64,000 nt of DNA from positions 620,001 through 684,000 of the forward strand of contig NZ_BMGD01000003.1 of the NCBI RefSeq assembly GCF_014639875.1, given 5' to 3'. Every line of letters starts with the position of its first letter. Position 1 is the first letter of the stretch. The notes below the pieces were generated by a model. That model was not told where the DNA came from, did not search any database, and saw only the letters and a program-made list of their open reading frames with translations. A program made the position numbers and the translations under genes. The DNA is from Blastomonas aquatica. GTDB taxonomy: Bacteria > Pseudomonadota > Alphaproteobacteria > Sphingomonadales > Sphingomonadaceae. This document shows, piece after piece, positions 45,292 to 53,731 of this stretch.

Positions 45292-45310
45292 CGATAGACA
45301 ATACCTATCG
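45292..45310. promoter_or_regulatory. OxyR-type operator upstream of the OxyR-like gene
   Basis: CGATAG-ACAATAC-CTATCG is a perfect 6-bp dyad around a 7-base centre and fits the OxyR core ATAG-N7-CTAT. It sits just upstream of the OxyR-like gene, the usual autoregulatory position of LysR-family proteins. Confidence 0.7.
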
Positions 45311-45605
45311 AGATGGGGCGAGTCTTTCAAATGGTAACAATGATACCTTGTGCCATATTCGCATCATGCCAAGCAGATGGAACGGTCCGTCCCCGAACCG
45401 CTCTTGTCCTACCTGCTTGATAGATTCCGCGGCTTGAACGGACACCCCAAGGCTGCGGACAGGGTGGCGCATCGGTCCGCCGAGGTCGCAGCTTGAGCCT
45501 CCGGTGCGTCACCCGACTATCTTGTTCGCGATCGTGCGACCCGGGGCCCGCGATCTGCACATGGATCGCTGATCGCAGCTACGCGTCTTCACAATACCCA
45601 CCATG
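45311..45605. other. Non-coding gap between the OxyR-like and TolC-like genes
   Basis: Together with the operator this gap is 331 bases. I see no convincing reading frame, terminator stem or repeat in it. An open frame on the minus strand (45327-45560) has no ribosome site and an Arg/Pro-rich random-looking product. Confidence 0.5.
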
Positions 45606-47087
45606 TCAGGGTTGAAGCATCTCTTCAAACTCATCGCCCAGCTGCAGCGAATCAAGGTCTGCGGCCACCGCGACGAGATCCGCCCGCGCCTGCGCCAAGC
45701 GAAACTCGGCATCGAACCTGCGGATCGCGGCATTGGCGGCGGCGTCTTCACGCAAGTTGACCAGGAAGAAGTCGCTCGCGCCTGCCTGAAACAGCCTGCG
45801 TTCACCGGCAGCTAACGTTTCCGCTTGAACCTCTTCGTCGCGCGCCAGCACCGCGAGCCGTTCGGCAGCGGTGAGGTTGGTCGAGAGCTGCTCGATCTCG
45901 GTGATGATCTGCTCCTCGCTCTGGCGACGGCGCCATTCAAGCGCGGTGATACCGGCTTCAGCCGCAGCCACCTGACCCCTTGCAGCGCGGTTCTGGAGCG
46001 GCATCGAGAAGGTGAAGCCGACGATGGTTTCGAACGGATCACGCGATGGGCCGCCCAACCCCACCTGGCCAAAGTCCTTGCCCGCTTCGGCAAAAAGCCT
46101 GAGCGAGGGCAGCAGACGGTTGCGCTCAAGCTCAAGCCGTGTCTCGCCCTGCTCGAGTTGCTGTTCGATCAGCTTGATATCCGGGCGTCGCGCCAGCACT
46201 GCGGCCGGATCGGTCGCGCGTGCCGCAGGGATCATCGGCAGGTTGGCTGGCAGCTCGGCCGGTGTCGCCACCTGTGGACGGCCGTTGGTGTCTCGCCAGA
46301 ACAACGAGAGGCGCTGCGCGGCGTTGGCCAGATCGCGCTCGGCAGCCACCAGCAGCGACTGGCGGCGCAGCAGGTTCTGTTCGTTTTCGGTCAGCAGGAT
46401 CGCTGCGCGTGCGCCCAGTTGCACCTGACGGCGAATGCCAACCTGGCGATCTTGGGCAAGGGCCACCAGCGCGCGGTAGACCTGCACCTGCTGGCCGGCG
46501 GCAACCCACTGGCCATAGGCCTGGATCGCGCGTTGCTGAACACCGATGGCGATGATCAGCGCGTCCAGACCGACAATGTCTCGCTCGATCAGCGCATTAC
46601 GCTGGCCGAACCGGCGATCGTCGATATAGCGATCGCGCAGCAGCGCGAACACGCCCCGCACCTTGAGTTCGCCCAGCTGGTTGGTGAAGCTGTAATCCTC
46701 ATAAATCGGAAAATCGCCGCGGGATACGCGGTAGCTTGCTTCAAGCTGGCCGCCATTGTTGGTCAACGGCTGAATCGCTTTGCCCTGCAGATAGGTGCCG
46801 TCATAAAAACCGGTGACCCGCGAAAAGCCTTCGCCAGTGAACAACAGGTCGAATGCACCTTCGCTGGCCAGAACGCGGCCATCGGCCGCGCGGGTATTGG
46901 CCAGCGCCTCAAGAATGGCGGGTGCAAACCGGCGGGACGAGGCGAGGACCTCATCCAGCTGCAGCGCTTGTCCGACGCGGGCTTGATCGGTTTCCGGCGA
47001 CGCAGACGGAGTCTGTGCCATAAGCGGCGTCGAAATCAGGCTCAATGCCAGCGCCGTCAACCCGGTCTTCAAGATGATGCGGCGCAT
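45606..47087 (-). CDS. TolC-family outer membrane efflux/secretion channel
   Basis: Outer membrane channel of 493 residues, third gene of an ABC-HlyD-TolC operon. A signal peptide (RRIILKTGLTALALSLISTPLMA) precedes two OEP repeats, each with the long alpha-barrel helices (YRALVALAQDRQVGIRRQVQLGAR; GITALEWRRRQSEEQIITEIEQ). The ATG shares its A with the HlyD stop (TGATG), so the genes are translationally coupled. It is expected to pair with the HlyD protein to carry substrate across the outer membrane. Confidence 0.88.
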   Translation of the reverse strand: MRRIILKTGLTALALSLISTPLMAQTPSASPETDQARVGQALQLDEVLASSRRFAPAILEALANTRAADGRVLASEGAFDLLFTGEGFSRVTGFYDGTYLQGKAIQPLTNNGGQLEASYRVSRGDFPIYEDYSFTNQLGELKVRGVFALLRDRYIDDRRFGQRNALIERDIVGLDALIIAIGVQQRAIQAYGQWVAAGQQVQVYRALVALAQDRQVGIRRQVQLGARAAILLTENEQNLLRRQSLLVAAERDLANAAQRLSLFWRDTNGRPQVATPAELPANLPMIPAARATDPAAVLARRPDIKLIEQQLEQGETRLELERNRLLPSLRLFAEAGKDFGQVGLGGPSRDPFETIVGFTFSMPLQNRAARGQVAAAEAGITALEWRRRQSEEQIITEIEQLSTNLTAAERLAVLARDEEVQAETLAAGERRLFQAGASDFFLVNLREDAAANAAIRRFDAEFRLAQARADLVAVAADLDSLQLGDEFEEMLQP

Positions 47088-48160
47088 CACTGTGCCGCCG
47101 TCGATCCGGTGGCGTTGCCGGATGGAACGCCTGCCCGTGTCTGGTTTTCCTGCATAAGTGCCGGGTTCTGCAGCGGGAAGTCGTTCAGTTGACGCCACAG
47201 TTCAAAGCCGACCGAAACCTCTTCCATCGCAATCCAGCCACGCACATTGGCACCAAGGCGAACATAGGGTTCGCCGGGCCAGCGAGCCTTGCCCTTGGCT
47301 TCGCGTACCAGCACTCGAAACAACCCGTTGGTCGAAGCGGCAAGGTCGACCTGTTGGACCTCGCCGTCGAACAGACCGACTGCGGCCGATGGCCATCCGG
47401 AAAACTGGATGGCAGGCCAGCCCTCGAATTCGAGCCGTACTCGCTGATCTGGCCTGATCAAGGGCGCATCGCGGCCATCGACATAGATCTCGACGACGCG
47501 GCGCGCCTCTGTCGGGGCGAAGGTGGCTAGCACGTCGCCCATCGACACCAAAGTGGCCCTGTCGCCGCCATTGATCCGCTGGATCACGCCGTTACGCGGC
47601 GCGCGCACCAGTTGCAGCGATTGCCGCGCCAGATTGATGTCGATCTGAGTCATCGCCGCGCGGGCTTCGGCGACCCTCGCCTCCATTTCGGCTACCCTGA
47701 TCCGTGCCTGCTCGGCCTCGCGCTGCGAGGCCAGCCCTTCGCGGAACAGCGTACTCGTGCGGCCGACATCGAGCCGCGCGGTGCCCAGCGCGCTCTCGGC
47801 CGCAGCCGCCCTGGCCTCGGCCAGGCTGCGTTCGGCACTCAGGCGCTGCAGCAGCAGGGGATCGGTGTCGGTGATCTGGACGATCGGATCGCCTTCCTTG
47901 ACGATCGATCCATCCTGAACATACCATTTTTCGATCCGACCGGGCACCAACGCGGTGACATTCTGCAGCCGGTCCTGCGGATTGATCGCAATCACCTGGC
48001 CAGCGCCACTCGATGTCTGAACCCAGGGCACGTAGATCATGAAGACGACCGAGACCGCGATGCCGATAATCACCATCGCGGCGATGGCGCGCAGGGGGCG
48101 GGGAGGGTTTAACCGTGCCAGCGTGTGGAAGCGCGATAATGCCCGATCACGCGATGCCAT
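47087..48160 (-). CDS. HlyD-family periplasmic adaptor
   Basis: Membrane-fusion protein of 357 residues joining the inner-membrane transporter to TolC. It has one N-terminal transmembrane helix (AIAAMVIIGIAVSVVFMIYVPW), a lipoyl half-motif (VPGRIEKWYVQDGSIVKEGDPI), a coiled-coil hairpin (~residues 105-195, Ala/Glu/Arg-rich heptads), the second lipoyl half (RAPRNGVIQRINGG) and a beta-barrel domain. GGAGG six bases before the ATG at 48160 fixes the start, which overlaps the ABC gene by 14 bases. Substrate unknown. Confidence 0.88.
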   Translation of the reverse strand: MASRDRALSRFHTLARLNPPRPLRAIAAMVIIGIAVSVVFMIYVPWVQTSSGAGQVIAINPQDRLQNVTALVPGRIEKWYVQDGSIVKEGDPIVQITDTDPLLLQRLSAERSLAEARAAAAESALGTARLDVGRTSTLFREGLASQREAEQARIRVAEMEARVAEARAAMTQIDINLARQSLQLVRAPRNGVIQRINGGDRATLVSMGDVLATFAPTEARRVVEIYVDGRDAPLIRPDQRVRLEFEGWPAIQFSGWPSAAVGLFDGEVQQVDLAASTNGLFRVLVREAKGKARWPGEPYVRLGANVRGWIAMEEVSVGFELWRQLNDFPLQNPALMQENQTRAGVPSGNATGSTAAQ

Positions 48161-49868
48161 TGCGCGCCTCCGTGCCCATTCCGGCCGCCAATTGTGCAAA
48201 CTCTATCGGATTGTCGATGATCCTCTGGCTTTCCTTGCCCAGCCACAGGTATTGGCATGCGTCCTGCGGTTCAGGGCGATAGGTGAACTGGATGACGGTC
48301 GATCCTGAATCGCGCATCGCATTCCTGACCTCCGCCAGAATGCCGATATCAACCATATCGAACAGTCCGGTGAGAATGAGGATCCGCGGGCACTTCAGCA
48401 TCGCGCCGGCGAGTTTGAGGCGGAGCGCTTCCGAATAGGAAAGTGGCCAACCGCTGGTCGAAAGCTGAGTATCCATCCCATCGGGAAGCGCCATCACCCG
48501 ATCATCCAGCCGCACCAGGGCCAGCGCGCGCAAGACGTCTGCCGAAGTGACGTCCGGCCCGGCCAGCCGAAGATAATCACGGATGCTTGCCTCGACGATC
48601 GTCGGCCTGTCGAGCACAATGATCTCGCTGCGCAGCCGGAACATGTCGATCATCGTGATGTCCTGGCCACCCAGGGTCACCATGCCGGTGGCAGGCGAGA
48701 TATAACGCTTCATGGCATGGGTGAACAAACGTTGCACGTCATGCGACTGCGCTTGGGCGATGAGCTGGGTACCGGCGGCAATGGCGATGTCGAGAGTGAT
48801 GCCAGGCGCGGTCGCAGGGTGCGTCACTGTGCGCAGGACCAGGTCGCTGCCGGTGATGGTGTCTTCCCCTTCCACCGCTTCTTCTTCCTGCTCGATATGG
48901 TGGATCATGCCGATCTCTTCGCATGCGGCGATCAGATCATAGGTCACCTCGAGATAAGTACCCATCTGGCCAAGGCCGAAGAAAGCGGCGGACAGGATCA
49001 GTTCTGCCGCCACCAGCTGCCCGATCGAAAGCTCGCCCTGAATGACCAGCCAGCCGCCGAGCGCGAGCAGTCCGGCGCTGGCGAACGCATAGAGCAACAG
49101 AAAGGCTACAGTTTGCGACATGGTGTAGCGGAAATGCCTAGCCTTGGCGTTGACATAGGCCGCCGACACGTCTTCGGATCGGTCGAGAGCATAATCGACG
49201 TGACGACCCGATTTGTAGAAGCCGTTGGATGCGCCGACATTTTCGAGCCAGCTCGCCGTGGCGTATTTGGCGTGGCTCAGCGCGATGCCGGAGCGGATTG
49301 CGCCGCGTGTCCAGATCAGCAGGATCATCAACGCAAAGCCGATAACGATCAGGTTGAAGGCGAGGAAAAACGGGTGGTAGAATGCAGTCACCGTAAAGCC
49401 GACCGCAGACTGCAGGATAATCGTAAAGCCGCCGATCAGGAGGCTGGGCAATGCTTTCTGCACGGTATTGACGTCGAAATAGCGGTTGAACAGGTCCTGC
49501 CGCTTGCTGTCCTCGAAGAACGGGTTGCGGGCATGGATCGAGCGCAGAGTGATTTCGGCTACCTGCCGCGCAAAGAAGCGCCGTGCGAACAGCTCCATGG
49601 TATAGATCCGCAACGCCGAAAGCAGCGCGGCGATCAGCAGCAATCCAAGCAGCGTACCGGCCAGTGTGACCAGCGGCGTCAACAGCGCGGTATTGGCGAC
49701 CGAATTGATCAGCATCTGCACGGAAATCGGGGTCGCAAGCGACAGCACCGATACGGCGACGCCATAAACCAGCGCCAGCCACATGTAGCTGCGCTCACTT
49801 CTCAAAAGACTTATCATCCAGCGCACCGCCTGGCGTGCGCCCATGATTTGCCCAGATTCTGCTGCCAT
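48147..49868 (-). CDS. ABC exporter with a degenerate, probably non-hydrolysing ATPase domain
   Basis: Fused transmembrane/ATPase ABC exporter half-transporter of 573 residues. Six membrane helices span ~residues 15-300 (SYMWLALVYGVAVSVLSL first, FASAGLLALGGWLVIQGELS last). The C-terminal ~220 residues still read as an ABC domain (LGGQDITMIDMFRLRSEIIVLDRPTIVEASIRDYL), but the catalytic motifs are gone. The Walker A position (~362-375) is GTQLIAQAQSHDVQ with no GxxGxGK[ST], the signature is LSYSEALRLK rather than LSGGQ, the Walker B end (~490-500) is ILILTGLFD without Glu, and the switch His is Tyr. There is no frameshift or stop. The ATG at 49868 is used; a TTG eight codons earlier is possible. 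First gene of an ABC-HlyD-TolC operon. Confidence 0.85.
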   Translation of the reverse strand: MAAESGQIMGARQAVRWMISLLRSERSYMWLALVYGVAVSVLSLATPISVQMLINSVANTALLTPLVTLAGTLLGLLLIAALLSALRIYTMELFARRFFARQVAEITLRSIHARNPFFEDSKRQDLFNRYFDVNTVQKALPSLLIGGFTIILQSAVGFTVTAFYHPFFLAFNLIVIGFALMILLIWTRGAIRSGIALSHAKYATASWLENVGASNGFYKSGRHVDYALDRSEDVSAAYVNAKARHFRYTMSQTVAFLLLYAFASAGLLALGGWLVIQGELSIGQLVAAELILSAAFFGLGQMGTYLEVTYDLIAACEEIGMIHHIEQEEEAVEGEDTITGSDLVLRTVTHPATAPGITLDIAIAAGTQLIAQAQSHDVQRLFTHAMKRYISPATGMVTLGGQDITMIDMFRLRSEIIVLDRPTIVEASIRDYLRLAGPDVTSADVLRALALVRLDDRVMALPDGMDTQLSTSGWPLSYSEALRLKLAGAMLKCPRILILTGLFDMVDIGILAEVRNAMRDSGSTVIQFTYRPEPQDACQYLWLGKESQRIIDNPIEFAQLAAGMGTEARNGIA

Positions 49869-50051
49869 TAACTTGCCTGCCCGTATTTCCAAGGTCGCCC
49901 ACCGCGAAATAAAGCGTGTGAGTGATAAGCCAATTCGAAAGGCACTGCCACGAGCGATTGGTTTTATCTATCGATAACCCCAGAACTGCGCGAGTGACCT
50001 CTCTTGTCAGCTATGCCCGAAAGCCGATGAACTCAGAACGGCAAAAATTGT

Positions 50052-53036
50052 TCATCGGGTCAGCATCGGTGCCAGATAATGGCCGGTATAGCTGCGCTCG
50101 ACCTTGGCGACTATTTCGGGCGTGCCCTCAGCGACGATCTCGCCGCCCTTGACACCGCCTTCGGGGCCAAGGTCGATGATCCAGTCCGCAGTCTTGATCA
50201 CGTCGAGATTGTGCTCGATCACCACCACCGAGTTGCCCTGATCGACAAGCCGATGGAGCACCTCGAGCAGCTTGCGGACATCCTCGAAATGCAGGCCAGT
50301 CGTTGGCTCGTCGAGGATGTAGAGCGTCTGCCCGGTCGAGCGGCGGCTGAGCTCCTTGGCGAGCTTGACGCGCTGCGCCTCGCCGCCTGAAAGCGTGGTG
50401 GCCTGCTGGCCGACCTTGACGTAGCCCAGACCCACTTCCCACAGCATTGCCATCTTGTCGCGGATCGGCGGGACGGCCTTGAAGAACTCGACCGCGTCCT
50501 CGACCGTCATGTCGAGCACGTCGGCGATCGAATGGCCCTTAAACTTCACCTCGAGCGTCTCGCGGTTGTAGCGCTTGCCGCCGCAATCCTCGCAGGTGAC
50601 GTAGACGTCGGGCAGGAAGTGCATCTCGATCTTGATGAGGCCATCGCCCTGGCACTTCTCGCAGCGGCCGCCCTTGACGTTGAAGCTGAACCGCCCCGGC
50701 TTGTAGCCGCGCGCCAGGCTCTCCGGCAATGCTGCGAACCAGTCGCGGATGTTGGTGAACGCGCCCGTATAAGTGGCGGGGTTGGAGCGCGGGGTGCGGC
50801 CGATCGGCGACTGGTCGATGTCGATGACCTTGTCGCAATGTTCCAGCCCGGTGATCTTGTCGTGCGGTCCGGCGATGATCCGCGCGCCGTTGAGCGCGCG
50901 CGCGGCTCCTGCATACAGCGTGTCGATGGTGAAGCTCGACTTGCCCGATCCCGAAACACCGGTGATACAGGTAAAGGTCCCCAGCGGGATGCTCGCGGTG
51001 ACCCCGGTCAGATTGTTGGCGCGCGCGTTGTGCACGGTCAGCTTCTTGCCGTTGCCCTTGCGGCGCTTGGCCGGCACATCGATCTTTCGCGTGCCGTTGA
51101 GATATTGCGCGGTAAGCGAGCGTTCGGACTTGAGGATCTGCTCGAGAGTGCCCTCGGCGACGATTTCACCGCCATGCACACCCGCGCCGGGTCCCAGATC
51201 GACGATATAGTCCGCCGTGCGGATCGCATCCTCGTCATGCTCGACGACGATCACGGTGTTGCCGAGATCGCGAAGCCGCTTCAGGGTGACCAATAGCCGG
51301 TCGTTGTCCTTCTGGTGCAGCCCGATGCTGGGCTCGTCGAGTACATAGAGCACACCCGAAAGCCCGCTGCCGATCTGGCTGGCGAGCCGGATCCGCTGCG
51401 ATTCGCCGCCGGACAGTGTTCCCGAGGTGCGATCGAGGTTGAGGTAGTCGAGCCCGACATTGTTCAGGAAGCCAAGCCGCTCGATAATCTCTTTCAGGAT
51501 GGCCTTGGCGATCTGCTGCTGCTGCGGTCCCAGCTTGTCGTTGAGCGTTTCGAAAAACGCCAATGCATCAGAAACCGACCGCCGGGTCGAGATCGAGATG
51601 TCTTCGCCGACGATCTTAACCGAGCGTGCCTCGGGCTTGAGCCTTGCGCCATCACACACCTCGCAGGGCTGTGCGGTCTGATACTTGCCCAGCTCGTCGC
51701 GCATCCACGCGCTGTCGGTCTGCAGCAGGCGGCGGTTGAGGTTGCCGATGACGCCTTCGAACGCCTTCTTGACCTCGTACGACTTGCGCCCATCCTGAAA
51801 ACGCAGAGTAACCGGCTTGCCGCCGGTGCCGTGCAGGATGATCAGCTTCACCTCGCCGGGCAAATCCTGCCACGGCGTATCGAGCGAGAAGCCGAACTCG
51901 CGACCCAGGCTGGCGAGAACCTGCATATAGTAGGGCGAGGGCGGGTTGGACTTGGCCCAGGGCACGATCGCGCCCTTCTTGAGGTTCAGTTCCTCGTTGG
52001 GGACGACCAGCTGCGGGTCGAAATACATCTTCTCACCCAGGCCATCGCATGCCGGGCACGCGCCCTGCGGGGCATTGAACGAGAACAGCCGAGGCTCGAT
52101 TGCCTCGATGGTGAAACCCGATACAGGACAGGCAAACTTTTCGGAGAAGATGATCCGGTTGTCGGGAATTCCGGTCTTCTTCATTCCCTTTTTAGTCCTC
52201 TCCCCTTCAGGGGGGAGGGTTGGGAGGGGGGAAGTCGCATCCGTAGCGTCTGCCCCTCTCCCTTCGCCGCTGCGCGGCTCTTCCCTCTCCCCTGAAGGGG
52301 AGAGGACGCCTACCGTGCCATCCGCCAGATCGACATATGCCAGCCCCTCAGCCAGCTTCAGCGCGGTTTCGAAGCTGTCGGCCAGCCGCGTTTCAATACC
52401 CTCACGCACCGCCATGCGATCGACGACCACTTCGATGTCGTGCTTGTACTTCTTGTCGAGCGCCGGAGCCTCGTCGATCTCGTGGAATTCGCCGTCGATC
52501 CGCACGCGGGTGAAACCGGCGCGCTGCCATTCGGCGAGTTCCTTGCGGTATTCGCCCTTGCGGCCGCGCACCACGGGCGCGAGCAGATAAAAGCGCGTGC
52601 CCTCAGGCAGCGCCATCACCCGGTCGACCATCATGCTGACGGTCTGCGCGGTGATCGGAAGGCCAGTGGCGGGCGAGTAGGGCACGCCAACGCGCGCCCA
52701 CAAAAGGCGCATGTAGTCGTAGATCTCGGTGACCGTGGCGACGGTCGAGCGCGGGTTGCGGCTCGTCGTCTTCTGCTCGATGCTAATCGCTGGCGACAGC
52801 CCGTCGATATGCTCGACATCGGGCTTCTGCATCATCTCGAGGAACTGGCGCGCATAGGCTGAAAGCGATTCGACATAGCGCCGTTGCCCCTCGGCATAGA
52901 TCGTATCGAACGCGAGGCTGGACTTGCCGCTTCCCGAAAGCCCGGTGATCACGATCAACTGATCGCGCGGCAGATCGATATCCACGCCCTTGAGATTGTG
53001 CTCGCGCGCGCCGCGCACGGAAATATGAGTCAGCAT
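50052..53036 (-). CDS. uvrA: Excinuclease ABC subunit A, with a repeat-encoded insertion
   Basis: Damage-recognition ATPase of nucleotide excision repair, 994 residues. It has two ABC ATPase modules with [12 protein letters not shown] and [12 protein letters not shown], two signature/Walker B sets ([24 protein letters not shown]; both [10 protein letters not shown]- and [10 protein letters not shown]-like), and zinc-binding CEKCQGDG...[10 protein letters not shown]. The first zinc site reads CPVSG...CPACDGLG, one Cys short. Residues ~244-281 are encoded by a palindromic repeat element (52195-52307) and are not part of the normal protein; otherwise length would be about 955. A LexA box lies 13 bases before the start. 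Confidence 0.97.
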   Translation of the reverse strand: MLTHISVRGAREHNLKGVDIDLPRDQLIVITGLSGSGKSSLAFDTIYAEGQRRYVESLSAYARQFLEMMQKPDVEHIDGLSPAISIEQKTTSRNPRSTVATVTEIYDYMRLLWARVGVPYSPATGLPITAQTVSMMVDRVMALPEGTRFYLLAPVVRGRKGEYRKELAEWQRAGFTRVRIDGEFHEIDEAPALDKKYKHDIEVVVDRMAVREGIETRLADSFETALKLAEGLAYVDLADGTVGVLSPSGEREEPRSGEGRGADATDATSPLPTLPPEGERTKKGMKKTGIPDNRIIFSEKFACPVSGFTIEAIEPRLFSFNAPQGACPACDGLGEKMYFDPQLVVPNEELNLKKGAIVPWAKSNPPSPYYMQVLASLGREFGFSLDTPWQDLPGEVKLIILHGTGGKPVTLRFQDGRKSYEVKKAFEGVIGNLNRRLLQTDSAWMRDELGKYQTAQPCEVCDGARLKPEARSVKIVGEDISISTRRSVSDALAFFETLNDKLGPQQQQIAKAILKEIIERLGFLNNVGLDYLNLDRTSGTLSGGESQRIRLASQIGSGLSGVLYVLDEPSIGLHQKDNDRLLVTLKRLRDLGNTVIVVEHDEDAIRTADYIVDLGPGAGVHGGEIVAEGTLEQILKSERSLTAQYLNGTRKIDVPAKRRKGNGKKLTVHNARANNLTGVTASIPLGTFTCITGVSGSGKSSFTIDTLYAGAARALNGARIIAGPHDKITGLEHCDKVIDIDQSPIGRTPRSNPATYTGAFTNIRDWFAALPESLARGYKPGRFSFNVKGGRCEKCQGDGLIKIEMHFLPDVYVTCEDCGGKRYNRETLEVKFKGHSIADVLDMTVEDAVEFFKAVPPIRDKMAMLWEVGLGYVKVGQQATTLSGGEAQRVKLAKELSRRSTGQTLYILDEPTTGLHFEDVRKLLEVLHRLVDQGNSVVVIEHNLDVIKTADWIIDLGPEGGVKGGEIVAEGTPEIVAKVERSYTGHYLAPMLTR
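52195..52307 (-). repeat. Palindromic element inserted in frame within uvrA
   Basis: A 113-bp element with perfect 19-bp terminal inverted repeats (52195-52213 and 52289-52307), each also able to form its own hairpin. In the uvrA frame it encodes residues ~244-281, starting [11 protein letters not shown] and ending LPPEGERT, a Pro/Gly/Glu/Arg-rich peptide. It shares the CCCAACCCTCCCC core with the intergenic repeat at 31265-31404. The reading frame is preserved through it. Confidence 0.85.
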
Positions 53037-53048
53037 GGAGCGCCTTAT

Positions 53049-53063
53049 GTTCTAATGATGTTC
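53049..53063. promoter_or_regulatory. LexA (SOS) box of uvrA
   Basis: GTTC-TAATGAT-GTTC matches the alphaproteobacterial LexA operator GTTC-N7-GTTC exactly. It is 13 bases upstream of the uvrA ATG, so LexA would block the promoter or early transcript and uvrA should be induced by DNA damage. Confidence 0.85.
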
Positions 53064-53233
53064 TGGTTGCAAGCCGGGGAATGGCGCGCAAGGGTGTGAA
53101 CCGACCACAAGCCAAGCAGATGGTGCCCGCAGACGCAGCGCGCAAGGGCGCAGGTGCGACGAATGGAACGCCTTTGCGCGACCTGCGTAGCCGTGATAAC
53201 CGAGATCAACTTTGGTTTGAGGGAAAAATCACA

Positions 53234-53689
53234 ATGACTAACCGCTTCCTGCGCTCAGCGTCTGCCGCTGCGTTGCTGTCCGCCTGTTTCGCCTTTGCTC
53301 CGCTGAGCGCGCAGCAGACCGAACAGCCCGGCACAGAAACCCCCGATTCGGGATCGATGGAGCCTTCGCCGGTCACCGAAAACCCCAGCACGCCTGAAGA
53401 ACAGGCTGCGCGCGAGGCAGCGAACTCGCGCCAGCTTGAGCTGTCAAACGCACAGCTTCAACAGAACGCTGCAAACCAGGCAGAGTATGAAGCCCGTCGC
53501 AGCAGCTATGAAAACCAGATGAGGCTGTATGAAAACACGCAGGAATCGCGTGCTCGTGCAGAGGCCGAGTATGCACAGGTCAAACAGCTGTATGACGCGA
53601 TTCACGCGCAGTGGGAGGCCGATGTCGCTGCATGCACTGCGGGCAACCGCAAGCGTTGCGCGCAGACGCCGCCTGCGATGCCGCAGTAA
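53234..53689 (+). CDS. Exported coiled-coil hypothetical protein
   Basis: A 151-residue protein with a signal peptide (TNRFLRSASAAALLSACFAFAPLSA, cut near SAQ). A Pro/Thr/Glu-rich linker follows, then a helical region rich in Gln, Glu and Ala (ELSNAQLQQNAANQAEYEAR...RAEAEYAQVKQLYDA) that should form a coiled coil. A short C-terminal Cys pair (CTAGNRKRCAQ) could form a disulfide. GAGGGA precedes the ATG at 53234; the longer upstream frame lacks the signal. Not recognised; likely periplasmic. Confidence 0.72.
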   Translation: MTNRFLRSASAAALLSACFAFAPLSAQQTEQPGTETPDSGSMEPSPVTENPSTPEEQAAREAANSRQLELSNAQLQQNAANQAEYEARRSSYENQMRLYENTQESRARAEAEYAQVKQLYDAIHAQWEADVAACTAGNRKRCAQTPPAMPQ

Positions 53690-53731
53690 CATGCTCGAGC
53701 CGTCAACGGTGCCGGTCGCACCGTTGGCGGT

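Noticed and set aside
45327-45560. 77-codon frame on the minus strand in the gap upstream of the OxyR-like gene
   Set aside because: No Shine-Dalgarno, Arg/Pro-rich composition and no family pattern.
48147-49868. Possibility that the ABC domain is a pseudogene or frameshifted
   Set aside because: No stop or frame change occurs; the spacing of ABC-domain elements is retained and downstream genes are translationally coupled, which argues for a selected protein with altered motifs.
52195-52307. Possibility that the uvrA repeat marks a frameshift or assembly error
   Set aside because: The frame is continuous on both sides, conserved UvrA sequence resumes at once, and the inverted repeats are perfect, so a real insertion is simpler.
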